IMG/VR virus record: IMGVR_UViG_3300017739_003719
Location: 1 to 25,204 of that record
Source of the DNA: a virus
Length of the DNA: 25,204 nucleotides
Direction: 5' to 3' (one strand)
The notes under the pieces were generated by a model that saw only the letters and a list, made by a program, of their open reading frames with translations, was not told the DNA's origin and did no database searches. This document shows, one piece after another, positions 1-9,075 of this stretch; within the stretch, counting starts at the first letter, position 1, and each line of letters begins with the position of its first letter. A program made the translations under genes and the position numbers.

Positions 1-1137
1 AGCACCAACAATTGGCTCCTCGTTTTCTACCTCTATAGAGGTTCTGAGTTGTTCGACTTTGTTTGGTAACAACACTGTTTCATCTTCAAAAGACAATATT
101 GCGGACGTAACCGAGTTTAACGATTTGGCCGACACATTACTATTTGAAGGATTATTGATTCTATATGTTACAAAAAGCGTTGTATTTTGCGGCACAACTC
201 CTGTACTGGAGTTTTTCGATAGCACTGTTGGATCGAACGAGAAAGAACTTACATAAGACTTCCCGTAGATATCAAAGGCTACGTTTTCGGGCTCTGCGAT
301 TTCTGAATCTACTTCTACATCTCCACTGCCAAATTGTAAAATTGTTGAATCACCTCTATACTCTACGACAAATTTTCTATTAACAATCATAGGCTTTAAG
401 ATAGAAGGAACATTGTCATTTTTGTAGTTAGAGTTGGCTATTTCTTTAAAAACGACATCTTGAGATAGATTTTCAACTTCAAAATATTCATTACCTTCAC
501 TATCAATAACAGAAATTATTTCAGCAATATTAGATTGTCTTATGGTAACAGTCTTAAACCTTTCAAAGGCCCCTACTGATAGTGCCCCCTGATTATAGAA
601 ACCAGAAACAACCTTTCCATACGCCCTAATGGCATATTGAGTCGGTGTTCCAGAGTCGTTTATGTTACCTATGACAACCAAGTTAGAAGGATCAGAGAAA
701 TCAACATTTTCATAAAGAACAAACTGCTGGCCTCCCTCAGAAGAAAATCTTGTGCCTCTTTTTAAGATTGGTAGATAGTTTCTATCTGGTCCTAAACCTG
801 TGGTTGTAGCGGGCACCAAAATGTATATGGCGACTGCGCCATAGGTGCTTTGTTGGGCTGGTTGCCTATAGCCAAGGATAGCTGCCTGTCTAACTATATT
901 TGTAGGCTGAACTGCAGTATCTAGAAATGATTCATTTACATTATAATCAATGTAGAAAGATAACTGATCGCCAACATAAGCAACAGAGTCAATCATCATA
1001 GCACCAATAGAGTTTTCACTAAAATCTAAAAATGAGTCAGGGTAAAACCTTTCGGCCAATCTGACAAGATCATCTCTGATTGAATCAAAATCTTTGCTTG
1101 TGTAGTTTACAGAAACTTTACTTTTTTTACGCGACAT
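1..1137 (-). CDS. gp6: Baseplate wedge protein, T4 gp6-like (3' part missing)
   Basis: The frame opens with ATG at 1137 and stays open to base 1, so 379 codons are visible and the C-terminus lies outside the window. T4 gp6 forms the ring of the baseplate wedge and belongs to the baseplate J-like family. The N-terminus carries the usual signature: a short basic lead, then Y-T-x-K-D-F at about residue 12, and a stretch on the pattern L-D-F-S-E-N-S-I-G-A-M-M-I-D followed by Y-N-V-N-E-S-F-L-D-T-A (residues about 38-75), which recalls gp6 of marine T4-like phages. The next block (about 75-130) has the R-Q-A-A-I-L-G-Y-R segment typical of the family. It lies 15 bp downstream of the gp25 gene with a Shine-Dalgarno-like AGGTAA in the gap, which fits the T4-like order gp25 then gp6. 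The family call rests on these motifs and the neighbour. Confidence 0.85.
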   Translation of the reverse strand, partial: MSRKKSKVSVNYTSKDFDSIRDDLVRLAERFYPDSFLDFSENSIGAMMIDSVAYVGDQLSFYIDYNVNESFLDTAVQPTNIVRQAAILGYRQPAQQSTYGAVAIYILVPATTTGLGPDRNYLPILKRGTRFSSEGGQQFVLYENVDFSDPSNLVVIGNINDSGTPTQYAIRAYGKVVSGFYNQGALSVGAFERFKTVTIRQSNIAEIISVIDSEGNEYFEVENLSQDVVFKEIANSNYKNDNVPSILKPMIVNRKFVVEYRGDSTILQFGSGDVEVDSEIAEPENVAFDIYGKSYVSSFSFDPTVLSKNSSTGVVPQNTTLFVTYRINNPSNSNVSAKSLNSVTSAILSFEDETVLLPNKVEQLRTSIEVENEEPIVGA

Positions 1138-1152
1138 ATTAAATTACCTGAT

Positions 1153-1521
1153 TTAAATAGTCACATCGATAGAATCACTTACGCCTAATTGTGGTATTGA
1201 ATACTGAATTGACAACTTAATAGTGCCGGCATCAACATTGGTGCCTGTGGTGACAATATTTAATATTGAAACCCCAGGCAGGTAGAACCCTGCTTGTTCA
1301 GTAATTTTTGTCTTTAACGCGATAATTGTACCATCATCAAAATTATTAAATAAATAAGCTCTTGCTCCAACACCATATGTTGGTTCCATTATTCGCTCTC
1401 CAGGGTTTGTAAGGATGAGCATTTTTAAGTTTTGCTTCACAAGGTCATTAAAGCTTTTGATAGTCTGAAAACCATCAACTGGGTCTTTTTCTATCGGTAT
1501 TCTTAATGTTAATGATGACAT
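1153..1521 (-). CDS. gp25: Baseplate wedge protein, GpW/gp25 family
   Basis: This is a 122-residue protein, close to the usual size of the T4 gp25 / P2 gpW baseplate family. In contractile tails that family sits in the wedge and links the baseplate to the first sheath ring. Diagnostic features are the central helix-turn segment with N-P-G-E-R (residues about 40-44), then E-P-x-Y-G-V-G-A (about 47-54), followed by an L-F-N-N-F-D-D helix start. The rest is predicted to be mixed alpha/beta, ending in short strands. A D-G-F-Q sequence near residue 16 precedes the conserved helix. It is flanked by the giant structural protein 5 bp upstream and the gp6-like protein 15 bp downstream, so the three are probably one late transcription unit. 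Confidence is high because motif, length and context agree. Confidence 0.9.
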   Translation of the reverse strand: MSSLTLRIPIEKDPVDGFQTIKSFNDLVKQNLKMLILTNPGERIMEPTYGVGARAYLFNNFDDGTIIALKTKITEQAGFYLPGVSILNIVTTGTNVDAGTIKLSIQYSIPQLGVSDSIDVTI

Positions 1522-1526
1522 GTATT

Positions 1527-4500
1527 TTAATTCCTATTCTTACAAACTTTGTTCTTGCCGTTAAGTGGGTTAGACGCCCTCTTTCTCCACCAAGGTATAC
1601 CTCTGACTCCAGGGGCCGGCTTGATCTTTTCTCTTAATTCTTGAATGACTGCTCTTCCTGGCTTCGCATCATCAGGGTATTCTCCTGCTTTGAAATCTCT
1701 ATTGTGATAATACTGCTTGAAAATTCTCTTTAATCTTCTTCTAGTTCTTTGAAGAGTTTCTTGATCCCACTCGTCCCACTTTAAGTAGAAAAGACTGGGT
1801 TGTGCAAAACCAGATCTGCGACTATATGTTGTCCAGCCTTTTGCGCCCTTACCTTCTTTTAAACTCACTATTCTAGTAGGAGGTCTGTCAAACAAAGAAT
1901 AGCCTTGCTGATTAACATAAGCAATTTGTTGGAAAATATTGAGGGTGCTCCATATTGAATCATTGAAGCTCGTATCGTCGCCCCAGTCTCTTATTTCTCC
2001 AGTATTTTCATTTATAAGTACTTCATCCTCAATTCTATTCTCTAGATCCTCTTTTTCTTTTTCCCATGCTTCAACAGCATCAGTGTTATCGATAACATCA
2101 GGCTCAAGAAACATTCCTGGTTTTTGTGTCACATCATCGTTTCTGTGATCTACTGTGACTTCTCCAATAGAAGGTAGCATAGCGTAATTTATATAAATTC
2201 CTAAAAGGGCCGCGTGTTTCTTCATTGGAAAGATGTATTCAGTTATAATTTTAAACTTGGTATCATTAATCAATTTATCTAAAAGACACTTAAGAATTTT
2301 TGTGCCAATTGGAGTTAGTTGCCCTCCAGATTGTGATGACATTGGTTGAGCTTGAGCAATAGGCAAATCAAGCAGATCTACTTCGGCGTTTGCTACTTCT
2401 GTCCCATTATACATTAAAGCAAGGCCATAACGTAGTCCTAATTCGCCTCGGAGGCCCGTAACAACGGTACCAGCTGCGTTAGGTTCAAGTGTTCTTCCCA
2501 TAGGGGTGTCAGAGGATACAATTCTAAGTGTACCGGGGTAAATATCAGATATATTCGCTTCAGGGTTGCCTGTATTGTCATTTATAATTCTATAAATTTC
2601 AGTTGTGTCTATCTTGCTTTGATTTTCTCTTAGATATTTAACAACTTTAAATCCACCACCAGATCTTTGAGAATACTCTGGCACATCTCCAATATCTAGT
2701 CTGGTCATATCAGCAAGAGGGAGCAGGGCCTCGTGAGGCTCATCAGAGTGTTCCTCACCAACCATAAAGATGATATCACCCTCTTCGTCGGTATGAGAAT
2801 GATAATACCCAATATATTCTTCACCATTGGAAGCAATACTGAATTGATTACCATCAGTGTACATACCACTGCCGGTTAAGGTTTCAATGTCGATAATCTC
2901 TAGTTCTATGTCTTTTTGGAGATCAAGAGTGTTACCTTCACATACTTCTTGTAAGAAATAGTATCCCATATGGTGAATATAATTTTTTCTATTGATTAGC
3001 TTTACTTTTTTGGCGTTTTCTAAAAATATATCAGCCATTTCTTTAACTTCTTGTTTTACAAGTTCTTTCAATACTATCTTACAGTCATCTTCGTAGTCTT
3101 TGACTAGTTCAAGATTTTTTCTAAACCTGTATTCTTTTAAGCCTAAAAATCCAAGTGTATTAACAGTGTCTTTTGCCTCTTCAGATTTTAAATCTTCTCT
3201 TTGTGGATATTCATATTCTTTTTGTGCGTTTCTTAATTTTTTCAGAATACTAATAATATATTCTGGGGGGTTGATGATCTTTCCCTCTTCTTCAAGCGTA
3301 TTGTAGTACTGAACTGACTGTTCTAGGAAAGAATACCAAAATTCAGACTCTTTAAATGAAGATAAAAAGTTACCACCAGCATCTTTCATTGATTCTTCCA
3401 TTTGTTCAACGATAAATTGAGAATATATATCACTAATGTTGTTATCAAAATCTGGCTTGATTTTTGAAAATAGCGGCAATGTTTTAATAATATTAACAGA
3501 TGCATAAATCATACAAGCAGATTTTATCGCCGTAGCGATACCAACTTTGCTGACTCTCTCAAGAATTCTATCGAATGGCTTCTCTATTACACAATCTGGG
3601 TCGGAGAATAATCTCTTGTCCTCCGGCGTGTTGGAGTAGTCTCTTTGTACCTCTTGTTCAATTTTATCAAAATCAACTATGTCAACCCTATATGGCTTAC
3701 AGGGAGACACTTCAGGAAACATAACATCAACTAATCCAAGCCAACCCTCATTTACTTCGGGCGCTATGTAAATTTTTGGATTTAAATAAGAACCGCCATA
3801 TAATGTGGGATCTAGATAAAATACTCTATTTTTAGGGCCATCGTTGTTTTCTTCTTCAAACTGCATCCTGCTCATGCCCAAGATTCTGTCTTCGTTGGTG
3901 ATGTCATTTGTTTTTGCATATTTTACATATTCTACAAAAGTACCATTATTGTCTACACCATACTCAGTTTGCTCATACATTAAGCCTTGAAACTTAGCTC
4001 CGTATCTAAAGCCTTTATTATCTTTATTTAACACTTCATTTTTTAAGTCTTGATATATTTTTTTGTTTAGCTCTTCAAATTCAGATTTAGAGATAGAAGA
4101 GCCGAGTATTTGCTCAAATAGCGCTATCTGTGGTGCCTTAGAAATATCGCTAGTGGTATAATTTAAAATTGTTCTTTCTAGATCTTCATATTCTTCAATT
4201 CCTTTGAAAGTATCTTCAAGTGTGAAGAACTCATATTTTAGATAATCAAATTTGTCATCACCTTTAGTTTTCAACTTTCCGGTTTTTTTGTCTGGGTTTG
4301 TTTGTTTGCCGTCATTTTCAAGGGGGTTAAGATCAATAATAGTAATTTCCTCTTCAATTTTTACTCTTGTAGAATCAAATCTAGTGTTTACAAAAACACC
4401 ATCAGAATTTTCTTTGTCATGAAAAAAACCTCTTAAAGTAAAGGCAAAGCCGAAATCAGCGTTGCTTTCAGAATCGCCTTTAAGGTTATCTTGGAATCTT

Positions 4501-7500
4501 GTTTTGATATTTGCTTTCTTCTTTCTTGGTCTAGAAAACATCTCATATTCATTCTCAGAGTAATTTACTTTATAACCAACATTAAAACCATAGTTTGGCT
4601 CATCTAAATAATTAAAGTTTCCAATTTGTCCATACTCTCCTTCTCCTAGGGAAATTCTTCCCCTTGCTTCATTTTCGTAAGAACAATTCAAATCACTATC
4701 TATAATCCCTTTAAGCTTGTTGTCAAACAACCACTCACCAACATACTGTGGGTAAGCACCTCTCTGCACCTTGTTCCTGGCAAAGTTTAGTCCTAATTCT
4801 TCTGGCTCATCATCCCCGATATCAAAATAAAAATCTACATTTCTTTTTCGTAATCCAAGGCCTCGATTCGTCTGTCTAATGTGGGTTGTTAATGGATCGC
4901 CATCTGTATCGGACAACATCATGTTAATCATACCCCAGTTTCTTTGGAATGGGCCATTACCAATCATGTCATAAGTAAAGTCAACCTTTAGCTGTTCAAT
5001 ACCATTGGTCACAGCTTGAACTGCGGCGTTCTGCTGTTGTTCGCTCTCATAAGGAATGAGGCCATCATCACACCCAGGCTCTGAAACAAGCGGAGGAAGG
5101 TTCCTAGCCAACATCGGACCAATGCCTTGCTGTAAAATGTCTGTTAATTCGGAGAGATCGACAGGCTGTCTCCCTTGGATACATAATGCTTCTAGTTCTT
5201 CTGGTGTTACCCTATCCTCAAGTATACTAGCCCTTACAGAACAGAATTGCTCTATTTGCTCATCAGTAGCACATAGGGAAGGGTTTGAGGGCCTGCTGTC
5301 ATCTCTTATTGAGTTAAGGTTTTCTGCCAGCATTCTTCTCGCACTTAATGGAGCAACATTTCCAATTGACTCTAAAAAGCCAGCGATATCACTTTCTGTA
5401 CCAAAGATATCTCCGTATTCAGGGTAACTGTTATTAACAAGCGCAACGGCAGTTCTTAGACCATCTCTTGATGGATCACCCAACATGCCAGAAGTTATCT
5501 CGTATGTTGTCATAGTTGAGCTTAGATCAGACAAGAAATCATTGAATCTTTCTTTGTCAGCCAATGCTTCTGGGCTTGCTCCATAGCGTGCAAACATCTC
5601 AGCAAGTGCTTCTTCTGCAAGCTGATCTGAGGCGTCTTCACCGCAAAGGGTTTCCTTCATGATATCTCTTAAGCTGTCTCTACTGAATGCTGCCTCGACC
5701 AAATCTCCCACTAACTCAAGAGCTTTACAAACTGCTGCGTTTATAATGTCACAAATTTTACAAAATAGCATTCTGATTAGACTGTCTATCAGGTTTCTGA
5801 TTGCAATCTGTACTGCTATTTTTAAAAGAAACCAATAATCTTTTAGCTGCATAAGCTCATAAAAAGGATTTATTAATCTTGGAATAACAATTGGGTTTTG
5901 GTTTTTGCAGAATGGCAATTCAAGCGAGTTTAGGAAATCTAAAAGATTTGGATCCATAATTGGAGGCTTAGGACAATCTATGAGAGAAATTATGTTTGCT
6001 ATAAGCTGCGCCCCTGGAAATCTATTCAAAATATCAACAAGACCAAGAAGATCACTTGCATAAACTTCTAGAATGGCCTCAATCCAAAGTCCTATTGCAG
6101 TATTTGGATCTCCCTGATCAAACCCAGCCGCTGTTGAAACATCATAGTTTGAAGCAAGAGACGCCTCTTCTACAGGATTAGATTCTACGTTGCCTTGCGT
6201 AAAGTTGCCGTAAGAATCAACTTCAGGTGTTTCCTCTACGTTTTCATTTTGATTTTCGCTCGTGCCTGCCCAAGGTGGATTTGGCAAACCTGTTTTTTGT
6301 CTTTGTTCTGTTACAGTATCTGCACTTTCTACATTGTTGCCATTGAAAACAAGATTTGGAGACTTGCCAGATTCTAATCTTTTTTGCACAACTAAAGCAA
6401 TTTCTTGCTGTTTTTCAGGAGGTAATCCAATAAAAAGAACATCAAGATTCTCAAGCGACATAGCTCTCAGAGCAGAAGCACATATCTTTGATAATGCCTC
6501 TTCAAGACTAAGACCTCCAAGTAGACAATTGATGGCTTCCAAAAGCAAATCTAATAGACCACAAATCTTAATTCTATCCATATTGTTTTTTAGATTTTTT
6601 AATGAATTATATTGAAAAACACTAGGCTTGGCATCACCGCAGACAATATTACAAATATTACTAAAAAGATAATGCTTTTCATCAAAACCGTCTTCTTGAT
6701 TAATTTTTAACAATCCTGCATATAGGCCATCATCAAAAGTTCCCTCACCGGGCTTGTCGCCAAACAGCTTATAATCTGTATCAGCTAGTTTGTTTAAATC
6801 ATCAACTGTGGCAGTCTCTGGTAGTAAACCATTCCTTATCATCATTTGTAATCTTTGCTCGTCATCCATAAAGCAAACCTGTTCTCTGAACAAATGCCCT
6901 ATGGCTTCAAACAAGCCAAAAGTTTCATCTAAAACATCTTGACCAAATTCCTTTGCTTCATTGGCTAGATTTTCACCTATGCAAGACAAGATTGTCTTAT
7001 CATCTCCTTCAATGTTTAATTCTGGTCTAGCTATAACTTCTGGATATGTGTATTTTTTTACAAATTCAACCCAAGGTAGTGGGACTCTTGCGGTCAAATC
7101 TTTTTCCATGAATTTAGCATTAGCAAGATAAGCCATTGCAGTAGGATCTTTGAAAACAGGCTTTCTGTTTAACTTTTTGATCCCGCCTAGTTTAATCCAC
7201 TTTTCTTTACATTTAAGTGTCTTTACTTTTATCTTTTTTAATTTGTATTTGCTAGAAAATACAAATCTAATTTTTGTAACCTTATCTCTTACAATTGTTA
7301 CAGGAGATATGCTGTACTGTCTGTCATTAAGGTGTTCTATGACTGCCCTAAAAACAGATTTAAGCTTGGCATCCTCGCCCCTACCGATTCTCATAAAATC
7401 GCCATAGGCAGCTAAATCTAAAGGCTTTCCATTGCTTGCAAAAACTAAGCCCTTTTCTTGAAATTGAAAAAGCTTCTGGTACCTTCCGTAAAGATGCAGA

Positions 7501-8045
7501 CCTTTTCTAACTCTAGTAAAGATGGTGTCAAAAGCATCGCCTTCAAAGGTTACCTTGATGGGGCCGTCTTCTGTATCATCCTCTTCATCTATTTCATCGT
7601 CTTCTAGAAGCTGGTAATCTTCGAAAGGTAAGGCAAGTAAAAGATTAACATATGAGATCTGTCTAGCGTACAAATCGAAGGTTTCAAATTGAAGCTTATC
7701 AGATACTAGGTTTACTGCTTCTGGTGTTTTCTTCTTAACTGCTGCTTCAAAAAAAGCATCAACAATGGTGTCTTTTAAATCATTAAAAATACCAGACGCA
7801 TCTCCAGTGGAGCTATCAACCGTGCTTTGTAGATCTGTTTGAAAGTTGAATTCGTAAGTACACTTCTTTTGGTTAAACTCAACTGTCTGATCTTCTCTCT
7901 CTGTCCACAATGAAACTAGAGCAAAAGGGTTGGGGCGACAGGAAAGACATAGCTTTTCAGCGGGTGCCGGCAGAGCTACCTCGCATTCATCTATTATCTT
8001 ATCGCCGTTCTCATCTTGATATTTTAAAAATTTTGATTCTGCCAT
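1527..8045 (-). CDS. Giant virion structural protein (2172 aa), probably baseplate- or tail-associated
   Basis: This uninterrupted 2172-codon frame fills a quarter of the window. I do not recognise the whole protein. What can be seen: a CxxC pair with aromatic residues near residues 33-36; a strongly acidic run of D and E at about 145-160; Cys-containing hydrophobic helical stretches at about 495-530, 690-720 and 735-790 (for example C762, C765, C774); a Gln/Asn/Pro/Glu-rich linker at about 575-625; a charged, Tyr-rich middle; a His cluster at about 1745-1770 (Y-H-S-H at 1748-1751, then G-E-E-H and E-P-H); and a very basic Arg-rich C-terminus. It has no signal peptide and is not a tape-measure-like coiled coil throughout. 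Its place between a spike-like protein and gp25 points to a large baseplate or proximal tail component. The start ATG follows GAGAGAATA. The function is inferred from context. Confidence 0.6.
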   Translation of the reverse strand: MAESKFLKYQDENGDKIIDECEVALPAPAEKLCLSCRPNPFALVSLWTEREDQTVEFNQKKCTYEFNFQTDLQSTVDSSTGDASGIFNDLKDTIVDAFFEAAVKKKTPEAVNLVSDKLQFETFDLYARQISYVNLLLALPFEDYQLLEDDEIDEEDDTEDGPIKVTFEGDAFDTIFTRVRKGLHLYGRYQKLFQFQEKGLVFASNGKPLDLAAYGDFMRIGRGEDAKLKSVFRAVIEHLNDRQYSISPVTIVRDKVTKIRFVFSSKYKLKKIKVKTLKCKEKWIKLGGIKKLNRKPVFKDPTAMAYLANAKFMEKDLTARVPLPWVEFVKKYTYPEVIARPELNIEGDDKTILSCIGENLANEAKEFGQDVLDETFGLFEAIGHLFREQVCFMDDEQRLQMMIRNGLLPETATVDDLNKLADTDYKLFGDKPGEGTFDDGLYAGLLKINQEDGFDEKHYLFSNICNIVCGDAKPSVFQYNSLKNLKNNMDRIKICGLLDLLLEAINCLLGGLSLEEALSKICASALRAMSLENLDVLFIGLPPEKQQEIALVVQKRLESGKSPNLVFNGNNVESADTVTEQRQKTGLPNPPWAGTSENQNENVEETPEVDSYGNFTQGNVESNPVEEASLASNYDVSTAAGFDQGDPNTAIGLWIEAILEVYASDLLGLVDILNRFPGAQLIANIISLIDCPKPPIMDPNLLDFLNSLELPFCKNQNPIVIPRLINPFYELMQLKDYWFLLKIAVQIAIRNLIDSLIRMLFCKICDIINAAVCKALELVGDLVEAAFSRDSLRDIMKETLCGEDASDQLAEEALAEMFARYGASPEALADKERFNDFLSDLSSTMTTYEITSGMLGDPSRDGLRTAVALVNNSYPEYGDIFGTESDIAGFLESIGNVAPLSARRMLAENLNSIRDDSRPSNPSLCATDEQIEQFCSVRASILEDRVTPEELEALCIQGRQPVDLSELTDILQQGIGPMLARNLPPLVSEPGCDDGLIPYESEQQQNAAVQAVTNGIEQLKVDFTYDMIGNGPFQRNWGMINMMLSDTDGDPLTTHIRQTNRGLGLRKRNVDFYFDIGDDEPEELGLNFARNKVQRGAYPQYVGEWLFDNKLKGIIDSDLNCSYENEARGRISLGEGEYGQIGNFNYLDEPNYGFNVGYKVNYSENEYEMFSRPRKKKANIKTRFQDNLKGDSESNADFGFAFTLRGFFHDKENSDGVFVNTRFDSTRVKIEEEITIIDLNPLENDGKQTNPDKKTGKLKTKGDDKFDYLKYEFFTLEDTFKGIEEYEDLERTILNYTTSDISKAPQIALFEQILGSSISKSEFEELNKKIYQDLKNEVLNKDNKGFRYGAKFQGLMYEQTEYGVDNNGTFVEYVKYAKTNDITNEDRILGMSRMQFEEENNDGPKNRVFYLDPTLYGGSYLNPKIYIAPEVNEGWLGLVDVMFPEVSPCKPYRVDIVDFDKIEQEVQRDYSNTPEDKRLFSDPDCVIEKPFDRILERVSKVGIATAIKSACMIYASVNIIKTLPLFSKIKPDFDNNISDIYSQFIVEQMEESMKDAGGNFLSSFKESEFWYSFLEQSVQYYNTLEEEGKIINPPEYIISILKKLRNAQKEYEYPQREDLKSEEAKDTVNTLGFLGLKEYRFRKNLELVKDYEDDCKIVLKELVKQEVKEMADIFLENAKKVKLINRKNYIHHMGYYFLQEVCEGNTLDLQKDIELEIIDIETLTGSGMYTDGNQFSIASNGEEYIGYYHSHTDEEGDIIFMVGEEHSDEPHEALLPLADMTRLDIGDVPEYSQRSGGGFKVVKYLRENQSKIDTTEIYRIINDNTGNPEANISDIYPGTLRIVSSDTPMGRTLEPNAAGTVVTGLRGELGLRYGLALMYNGTEVANAEVDLLDLPIAQAQPMSSQSGGQLTPIGTKILKCLLDKLINDTKFKIITEYIFPMKKHAALLGIYINYAMLPSIGEVTVDHRNDDVTQKPGMFLEPDVIDNTDAVEAWEKEKEDLENRIEDEVLINENTGEIRDWGDDTSFNDSIWSTLNIFQQIAYVNQQGYSLFDRPPTRIVSLKEGKGAKGWTTYSRRSGFAQPSLFYLKWDEWDQETLQRTRRRLKRIFKQYYHNRDFKAGEYPDDAKPGRAVIQELREKIKPAPGVRGIPWWRKRASNPLNGKNKVCKNRN

Positions 8046-8052
8046 TATTCTC

Positions 8053-9072
8053 TCATGTTAGGTAAACGTTTCTACTACCAATATACTCAGCACCAAAGTA
8101 ATCTAAATAGTTTGCCTCTAAAAACCACAAACCAGTCTTATTTCCATAAAGCGGTGCCAATACGTCAGTCAGACTTAGAACTCCAGAAACACCAGCTATG
8201 GCTGGAACCCAAGGCCTTAAGGGATCTACACCATCAATAGACATATATGCAGATAAAATTGCTGCTAAATTCATCACTGCGCCATTTATCTTATCAACGT
8301 GGTCAACCAGCTCTTTTAAGCATTCAGTTGTATTTTCTCCTAAAACAGCTGGTTGTAGATAATTGATTCTTTTGGGCAAACCAAATAAGCCAGCAATAAC
8401 ATTTCTATGGCCTGTCCCATTATTACCAGCAATTAATTCAATTGGCGCAGCAGTCTCCAGCTTGCCTCCAAAAGAGTTTGTCTCACCTTTAGGACCTGCT
8501 CCAACATTGGCTCTTCCGGTAACAATCTTAACGCCCTCTCTGCCAATTATTCTAATGCCATCAGCTTTAAGCGCAACTGCTGACCGGGCCACTGAGTTTT
8601 TTAGCATACCTTCGGATATGCCAAAGTTTAGATCAACATCTGTCATTTGGCTTATGTAAACTCTCGCAGCGTCTGTAAAAAAGTTATTGTCTGTGTAGGT
8701 TTCGTCCTTTGGGCCTTTGCCGCCCCTGGCTGATGATTGTCTACCAACTACTAAGTCAATTGTAGACGATCTGCCGCCTGGATTGATCGCGCCGTATCCT
8801 GGGGGTTCAGCCCCTCTTGGCCTGTCTTTGCCAAGAACAATATAAGAGCCTTCATTTTGTATGACAGTTTCAGAGGGCAGGTCATTAAAATGTACTTTAA
8901 CTTGTGGACTTGTTCTGTGGCCTACTGGGATTGCAGAAAGCGCGGCTCTTTTATCAGAATTTTCCCACTGCTTTATACTATTGGTTATGTATTTCTTTTT
9001 TAATTCAGATACCTCTTTATCAAAAAGCGCTTTAGTATTAGCAAATGTTTTCTTATCTGTTTTCTTTCCCAT
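8053..9072 (-). CDS. Virion structural protein, possible baseplate spike component
   Basis: A 339-residue protein with a lysine-rich helical N-terminus (about 1-40). It is followed by a Gly-rich, beta-rich region (about 60-215) with short alternating hydrophobic strands, including G-I-R-I-I-G-R-E-G-V-K-I-V-T-G at about 172-186, and then a more helical C-terminal third (about 245-300). Repeated short strands such as I-R-I-I-G and V-K-I-V-T-G are common in elongated beta-structured spike and baseplate proteins, and this gene lies directly between the tail amidase and the giant baseplate-type protein. I therefore infer a baseplate hub or spike role, but no catalytic motif is visible and no family can be named with certainty. 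Gaps to its neighbours are 3 bp upstream and 7 bp downstream, so it is cotranscribed with them. An alternative is a decoration or adaptor protein of the tail tip. Confidence 0.5.
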   Translation of the reverse strand: MGKKTDKKTFANTKALFDKEVSELKKKYITNSIKQWENSDKRAALSAIPVGHRTSPQVKVHFNDLPSETVIQNEGSYIVLGKDRPRGAEPPGYGAINPGGRSSTIDLVVGRQSSARGGKGPKDETYTDNNFFTDAARVYISQMTDVDLNFGISEGMLKNSVARSAVALKADGIRIIGREGVKIVTGRANVGAGPKGETNSFGGKLETAAPIELIAGNNGTGHRNVIAGLFGLPKRINYLQPAVLGENTTECLKELVDHVDKINGAVMNLAAILSAYMSIDGVDPLRPWVPAIAGVSGVLSLTDVLAPLYGNKTGLWFLEANYLDYFGAEYIGSRNVYLT

Positions 9073-9075
9073 AAA

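Noticed and set aside
2780-2805. Y-H-S-H in the giant protein looked like the start of a JAMM/MPN metalloprotease motif.
   Set aside because: The required Ser and Asp at fixed distances after H-x-H are absent, and no upstream Glu pattern fits.
4699-4726. TTGACA-N16-TATAGA on the minus strand inside the giant gene as another promoter.
   Set aside because: The -10 matches at only 4 of 6 positions and no gene start lies close downstream.
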